Assembly: GCA_003141675.1 (NCBI GenBank)
Contig: PLND01000046.1
Coordinates: 26,625 to 70,830 of the forward strand
Length of the DNA: 44,206 nucleotides
Direction: 5' to 3'
Origin: Anaerolineae bacterium
GTDB lineage: Bacteria; Chloroflexota; Anaerolineae; Anaerolineales; RBG-16-64-43
Position numbers and translations under genes: made by a program. How positions within the stretch are numbered: the first letter of the stretch is position 1; the number at the start of each line of letters is the position of its first letter. Below the pieces are notes generated by a model, which was not told where the DNA came from, did not search any database, and saw only the letters and a program-made list of their open reading frames with translations. Shown in pieces: positions 41,283 through 44,206 of this stretch.

Positions 41283-42969
41283 CCTTTCCATCTTTCTTCG
41301 CCCCTTTCTCGATCTTCGCCCAAGTATCCCGCAGCGTCACCGTCCGGTTGAACACTGGTTTTCCGGGTTGGCCGTCCGGGTCGGCGCAAAAATATCCGTT
41401 GCGTTCGAATTGGAATTTATCGCCCGGCCGGACATCCGCCAGCAATGGCTCGAGCATGCAGCCGGAAAGCACCTCGAGCGAGTTGGGATTGATCACCTGA
41501 TCGATGCCTTCCCCCTCGTCCGGTTGCTCGGCGGTGAACAGCTGCTCGTAAAGCCGGACTTCCGCCTTTACGGCGTGCCGCGCCGAGACCCAATGGATGG
41601 TGGATTTGACCTTGCGTCCGTCGGGCGCGTCACCGCCGCACGTCGCCGGATCGTAGGTGCAGTGGACCTCGGTTGCCACTCCTGTGGCCGGATCTTTGAC
41701 CACGCCGGTGCACTTGACGAAGTAGGCATACCGCAACCGGACTTCGTTGCCCGGGAAAAGGCGGAAATATTTCGGCGGAGGCGTTTCGCGGAAGTCGTCC
41801 TGTTCGATGTAAAGCACCTTGGAGAAGGGGATCTTGCGCATTCCGGCGGAGGAATCTTCGGGGTTATTGACGGCTTCCATCTCCTCTACCCGGTCTTCAG
41901 GATAGTTGTCGATAACGAGTTTAATCGGCCGGAGCACCGCCATGCGCCGGAGGGAACGCAGGTTCAGGTCGTCGCGGATGTACGCTTCGAAAAGGGACAT
42001 GTCGACCCAGCTGTCGTTCTTGGTTTCGCCGACGGCGCGGACGAACTCCAGGATCGCTTCCGGGTTGACGCCGCGCCGGCGCAACCCGCGCAATGTGGTG
42101 AGCCGCGGATCGTCCCAGCCTTTCACGATGCCCGTCTCCACCAGCTTGCGCACTTTGCGTTTGCTCATCATCGCGTGGGTGAGGTTGAGGCGCGAAAACT
42201 CGATCTGGCGGGTCTTGAACTCGCCCAACTGCTCCAGGAACCATTCGTAAAGCGGCCGGTGGATTATGTATTCCTGCGAACACAGCGAGTGCGTGATCCC
42301 TTCCATCGAATCGTTCTGTCCGTGCGACCAATCGTACATCGGGTAAATATTCCACTTGTCTCCCGTGCGGTGATGAAGCGCGTGCAGGATGCGGTACATG
42401 ACCGGGTCGCGCATGACGATGTTGGGATGGGCCATGTCGATTTTGGCGCGCAGCACGCGGCTGCCTTCGGGGAACTCGCCTTTCTTCATCCGCTCCAGCA
42501 AATCCAGGTTCTCTTCCACCGGCCGACCGCGGAACGGGGAATTGCTGCCGGGCTCGGTCAGCGTTCCGCGCGTGGCGCTCACCTCGTCCGGGGACTGGTC
42601 GTCGACGTAAGCCAGCCCCTTTTTAACCAGGCGGACGGCCCACTCGTACAGCCGGTCGAAATAATCCGAAGCGTAAGTCTCTTTGGCCCACTGGATGCCC
42701 AACCACTTTGTATCTTCTTTGATCGCTTCGACGTATTCGGTCTCTTCCTTGGCGGGGTTGGTATCGTCGAAACGCAGATATAGTTCGCCGCCGTAGGCCT
42801 TGGCGGTGTTGTAGTCGATCCACCAGGCTTTGACGTGGCCGATATGCATGTAGCCGTTCGGTTCCGGCGGCAGGCGCGTGCGGACGTATTTGAAGCGACC
42901 CGATTTCAGGTCTTCGGCGACCGCGTCAAGGATGAATTGCCCGGCTTGCGGTTCGGTGGAAGTGGTCAT
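41278..42969 (-). CDS. glnS: Glutaminyl-tRNA synthetase
   Basis: A 563-residue class I Gln[17 protein letters not shown] contains HIGH (42-45); MSKR is at 268-271 (HAMMSKRKV). The catalytic domain is followed by the two-barrel anticodon-binding region ([12 protein letters not shown]-type end: [14 protein letters not shown]). [14 protein letters not shown] and [22 protein letters not shown] are GlnRS-specific blocks that separate it from GluRS. The gene for its tRNA lies 250 bp away on the other strand. Many bacteria instead use GluRS plus amidotransferase, so a GlnRS in this lineage is worth noting. Confidence 0.96.
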   Translation of the reverse strand: MTTSTEPQAGQFILDAVAEDLKSGRFKYVRTRLPPEPNGYMHIGHVKAWWIDYNTAKAYGGELYLRFDDTNPAKEETEYVEAIKEDTKWLGIQWAKETYASDYFDRLYEWAVRLVKKGLAYVDDQSPDEVSATRGTLTEPGSNSPFRGRPVEENLDLLERMKKGEFPEGSRVLRAKIDMAHPNIVMRDPVMYRILHALHHRTGDKWNIYPMYDWSHGQNDSMEGITHSLCSQEYIIHRPLYEWFLEQLGEFKTRQIEFSRLNLTHAMMSKRKVRKLVETGIVKGWDDPRLTTLRGLRRRGVNPEAILEFVRAVGETKNDSWVDMSLFEAYIRDDLNLRSLRRMAVLRPIKLVIDNYPEDRVEEMEAVNNPEDSSAGMRKIPFSKVLYIEQDDFRETPPPKYFRLFPGNEVRLRYAYFVKCTGVVKDPATGVATEVHCTYDPATCGGDAPDGRKVKSTIHWVSARHAVKAEVRLYEQLFTAEQPDEGEGIDQVINPNSLEVLSGCMLEPLLADVRPGDKFQFERNGYFCADPDGQPGKPVFNRTVTLRDTWAKIEKGAKKDGKA

Positions 42970-42978
42970 AAATTTTCC

Positions 42979-43042
42979 CTACCTACCCCTCCCCTCCCTC
43001 TCCATTCTGGGGAGGGTGGCCGAAGGCCGGGAGGGGTTAGTT
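42979..43042. repeat. G/C-run inverted repeat upstream of glnS
   Basis: CCTACCCCTCCCCTCCCTCTCC, the short loop ATTCTGG, then GGAGGGTGGCCGAAGGCCGGGAGGGGTTAG: the CCTCCC and GGGAGG runs pair. Same family as about 9070-9126. It stands 10 bp before the glnS start codon. Confidence 0.65.
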
Positions 43043-43057
43043 GGCGAGTATACGGAA

Positions 43058-43124
43058 TACACGGAAAAAAGCTCTTCTTCTTTTCTCTTCCGTGAATTCG
43101 GATCTTTTCAGTGGCTTCCGTGTA
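43058..43124. repeat. Inverted TACACGGAA / TTCCGTGTA repeat
   Basis: TACACGGAA (43058-43066) and TTCCGTGTA (43116-43124), with a further TTCCGTGAATTCGGA inside. A short member of the ACACGGA family seen at 3231-3270. It lies between glnS and the tRNA promoter. Confidence 0.65.
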
Positions 43125-43196
43125 CATAAAAAACTTCCGAAAAAACAAAGCCGGCGCGCTTGCGTCTGGAATAATCGATGGATTATATCAAAGCCA

Positions 43197-43205
43197 TGGT
43201 ATAAT
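43197..43205 (+). promoter_or_regulatory. Extended -10 promoter TGG-TATAAT for tRNA-Gln
   Basis: TGGTATAAT ends 15 bp before the first base of the tRNA, giving a very short 5' leader. No -35 match. Same nonamer as at 7128 and 26173. Confidence 0.65.
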
Positions 43206-43220
43206 CCCGCCGTTTTCCGC

Positions 43221-43294
43221 TGGGGATTCGTCTAGTGGTAGGACAGCAGACTCTGGATCTGTATGCCGAGGTTCGAATCCTCGATCCCCAGCCA
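43221..43294 (+). tRNA. tRNA-Gln (anticodon CUG)
   Basis: A complete cloverleaf of 74 nt with CCA encoded. Acceptor stem TGGGGAT/ATCCCCA, D stem GTCT/GGAC, anticodon stem GCAGA/TCTGT with loop CTCTGGA (anticodon CTG, reading CAG), variable loop ATGC, T arm CGAGG-TTCGAAT-CCTCG, discriminator G73. The weak U1-A72 pair, G73 and U35-G36 are known identity elements for GlnRS, which fits the neighbouring glnS. Confidence 0.97.
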
Positions 43295-43324
43295 TAGCTT
43301 GCGGCCGGAATCCTTCAGGCCGTT

Positions 43325-44128
43325 TTATTTTTCCAGCCGCGTCCCCTCAAGCGTCTCCCCTGACAGCGCGCGCCGCACGTTGCCTTCGATCTCGCCGGAA
43401 AAAATCAGCACTTGCAGATTTTCCTCGCGGAGAATTAATTCCAGCATCTCCTGCACTTTGGAAAGCATGCCGCCGGTCACGTCGGTTTGGGCCGAGCCTT
43501 CGAGTTTGGGGCGGACCGTTTCCCAACCGGCGGCCCGGATCCGCGGAAGAAGAACCTCCCGCGCGGGATAATCCTCGAACACGCCGCGTTCGATCCCGGC
43601 CAGGAGGATTCGCTGCGGGTGGAGCGAGCGGGCCAAATGCGCGAAGACCATCTCGGTGGAAGCAATCCCGCCGCCGCGCGTCCGGTCGAACACCGCGTCG
43701 CCGTAGACGACCGGGACCAGTCCGGCATCCAACGCCGACCACACCGGCGCGACCGGCATCTCCGCGATCCTGCCTTCTTCGAGGATCGCGCAGGAGGAAG
43801 GTGCGATGCGGACGGCCGGAACGCCGCCGGCGGCCAGGGCATCCGTCATGATCCGGTTCAATTGATCGGCGGCGGCCCACACCATCGTGAACCCGCGCCA
43901 ATCCTCGGCCGACCGCACCCCTTCCGCCGTCTCGAATTTTTTCGCTTCCATATGCCCGAAGGATCCGGACCCGTGCCCCAGGACGAGCCGCAAGCCCGGC
44001 ACGGCCTTGCGTGCCTGGGCAATTTCTTCCACCAGGCGCCGGATCGTCTCCGGTCGCGCCGTCCGCGCGCGGCTCTTATCGGTGATGAGCGATCCGCCCA
44101 ATTTGAGGAAGACCACTTCCTTCGGCAT
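43325..44128 (-). CDS. Isopentenyl phosphate kinase
   Basis: A 267-residue amino-acid-kinase-fold enzyme that phosphorylates isopentenyl phosphate to isopentenyl diphosphate. FLKLGGSLITDK near the N-terminus carries the phosphate-binding Lys residues (K9, K18), and LVLGHGSGSFGH contains the His (H59) that distinguishes this kinase from fosfomycin and glutamate kinases. VPVVYGDAVFDRTRGGGIASTE and AQTDVTGGMLSKV are the other conserved blocks. With the decarboxylase at 40149 it forms the last two steps of the alternative mevalonate route. The start at 44128 has a weak ribosome site but gives the normal N-terminus. Confidence 0.92.
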   Translation of the reverse strand: MPKEVVFLKLGGSLITDKSRARTARPETIRRLVEEIAQARKAVPGLRLVLGHGSGSFGHMEAKKFETAEGVRSAEDWRGFTMVWAAADQLNRIMTDALAAGGVPAVRIAPSSCAILEEGRIAEMPVAPVWSALDAGLVPVVYGDAVFDRTRGGGIASTEMVFAHLARSLHPQRILLAGIERGVFEDYPAREVLLPRIRAAGWETVRPKLEGSAQTDVTGGMLSKVQEMLELILREENLQVLIFSGEIEGNVRRALSGETLEGTRLEK

Positions 44129-44206
44129 GCCCGGATTGTAGCACGGGCGGTTGTATTGGGCGGCGGGCGGTGATTTAATATAACCCTCACCCCCAACCCC
44201 GCAGGG

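Noticed and set aside
41368-42783. A 471-codon open frame on the plus strand opposite glnS
   Set aside because: Shadow of glnS, which has all class I synthetase motifs; no ribosome site or family match in the antisense frame.

Overview
The window looks like a chromosomal stretch of a G+C-rich bacterium, most likely a Chloroflexota of the Anaerolineae type. This is inferred from gene content, with no marker-gene placement. The pointers are: a phosphomevalonate-type decarboxylase together with isopentenyl phosphate kinase (the alternative mevalonate route known from Roseiflexus); a fhaA-fhaB-rodA/pbpA cell-wall cluster; mre and min genes in one array; an archaeal-type prolyl-tRNA synthetase; and many intergenic imperfect palindromes of the kinds common in environmental Chloroflexota genomes. 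No phage, plasmid, CRISPR array or intact insertion sequence was seen.

Layout. 1-1661 (minus): a DUF212 membrane protein cut by the window edge, and exonuclease VII (xseB, xseA). 1954-6971 (minus): a cluster with lysine 2,3-aminomutase, two different D-Ala-D-Ala-ligase-like ATP-grasp enzymes, a GNAT acetyltransferase and a small DUF6800 protein. This is the best candidate for an undescribed pathway, probably making a modified beta-lysine compound. 7218-8823 (plus): three overlapping genes (MazG-like pyrophosphohydrolase, metallophosphoesterase with an altered metal site, LOG-like protein) that could form a nucleotide clean-up module. 9178-10460 (minus): PadR regulator plus membrane protein, with a readable promoter and operator. 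10703-14577 (plus): proS, an AlkD-like HEAT protein, a glycosyltransferase remnant, yraN, miaA. 14854-18355 (minus): zinc-ribbon membrane protein, msrB and two peptide-type ABC permeases.

18430-22237 (plus): fhaA, fhaB and a single 844-residue protein that joins a SEDS (RodA/FtsW) polymerase to a PbpA-type transpeptidase whose catalytic motifs are lost. 22688-26067: a GNAT enzyme, two degenerate GGDEF paralogs and tyrS. 26243-35201 (plus): mreB, mreC, mreD, mrdA, minC, minD, minE, rodA, gltX, which together supply the elongation machinery, division-site selection and glutamyl-tRNA synthesis. The mrdA here keeps all catalytic motifs, so the organism has one canonical RodA/PBP2 pair and one fused, apparently transpeptidase-dead pair.

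35374-44128: radC; then on the minus strand rseP, a HEAT-repeat gene with a frameshift before an acidic tail, a membrane-anchored MA-type peptidase and acylphosphatase; then the mevalonate-branch decarboxylase, glnS, tRNA-Gln(CUG) (plus) and isopentenyl phosphate kinase. Having both GlnRS and its tRNA here indicates direct glutaminylation of tRNA-Gln.

Promoters with an extended -10 (TGN-TATAAT) recur in front of tyrS, mreB, minC, the tRNA and the MazG-like gene. Intergenic spaces carry several families of short imperfect palindromes, including one composite module present twice.
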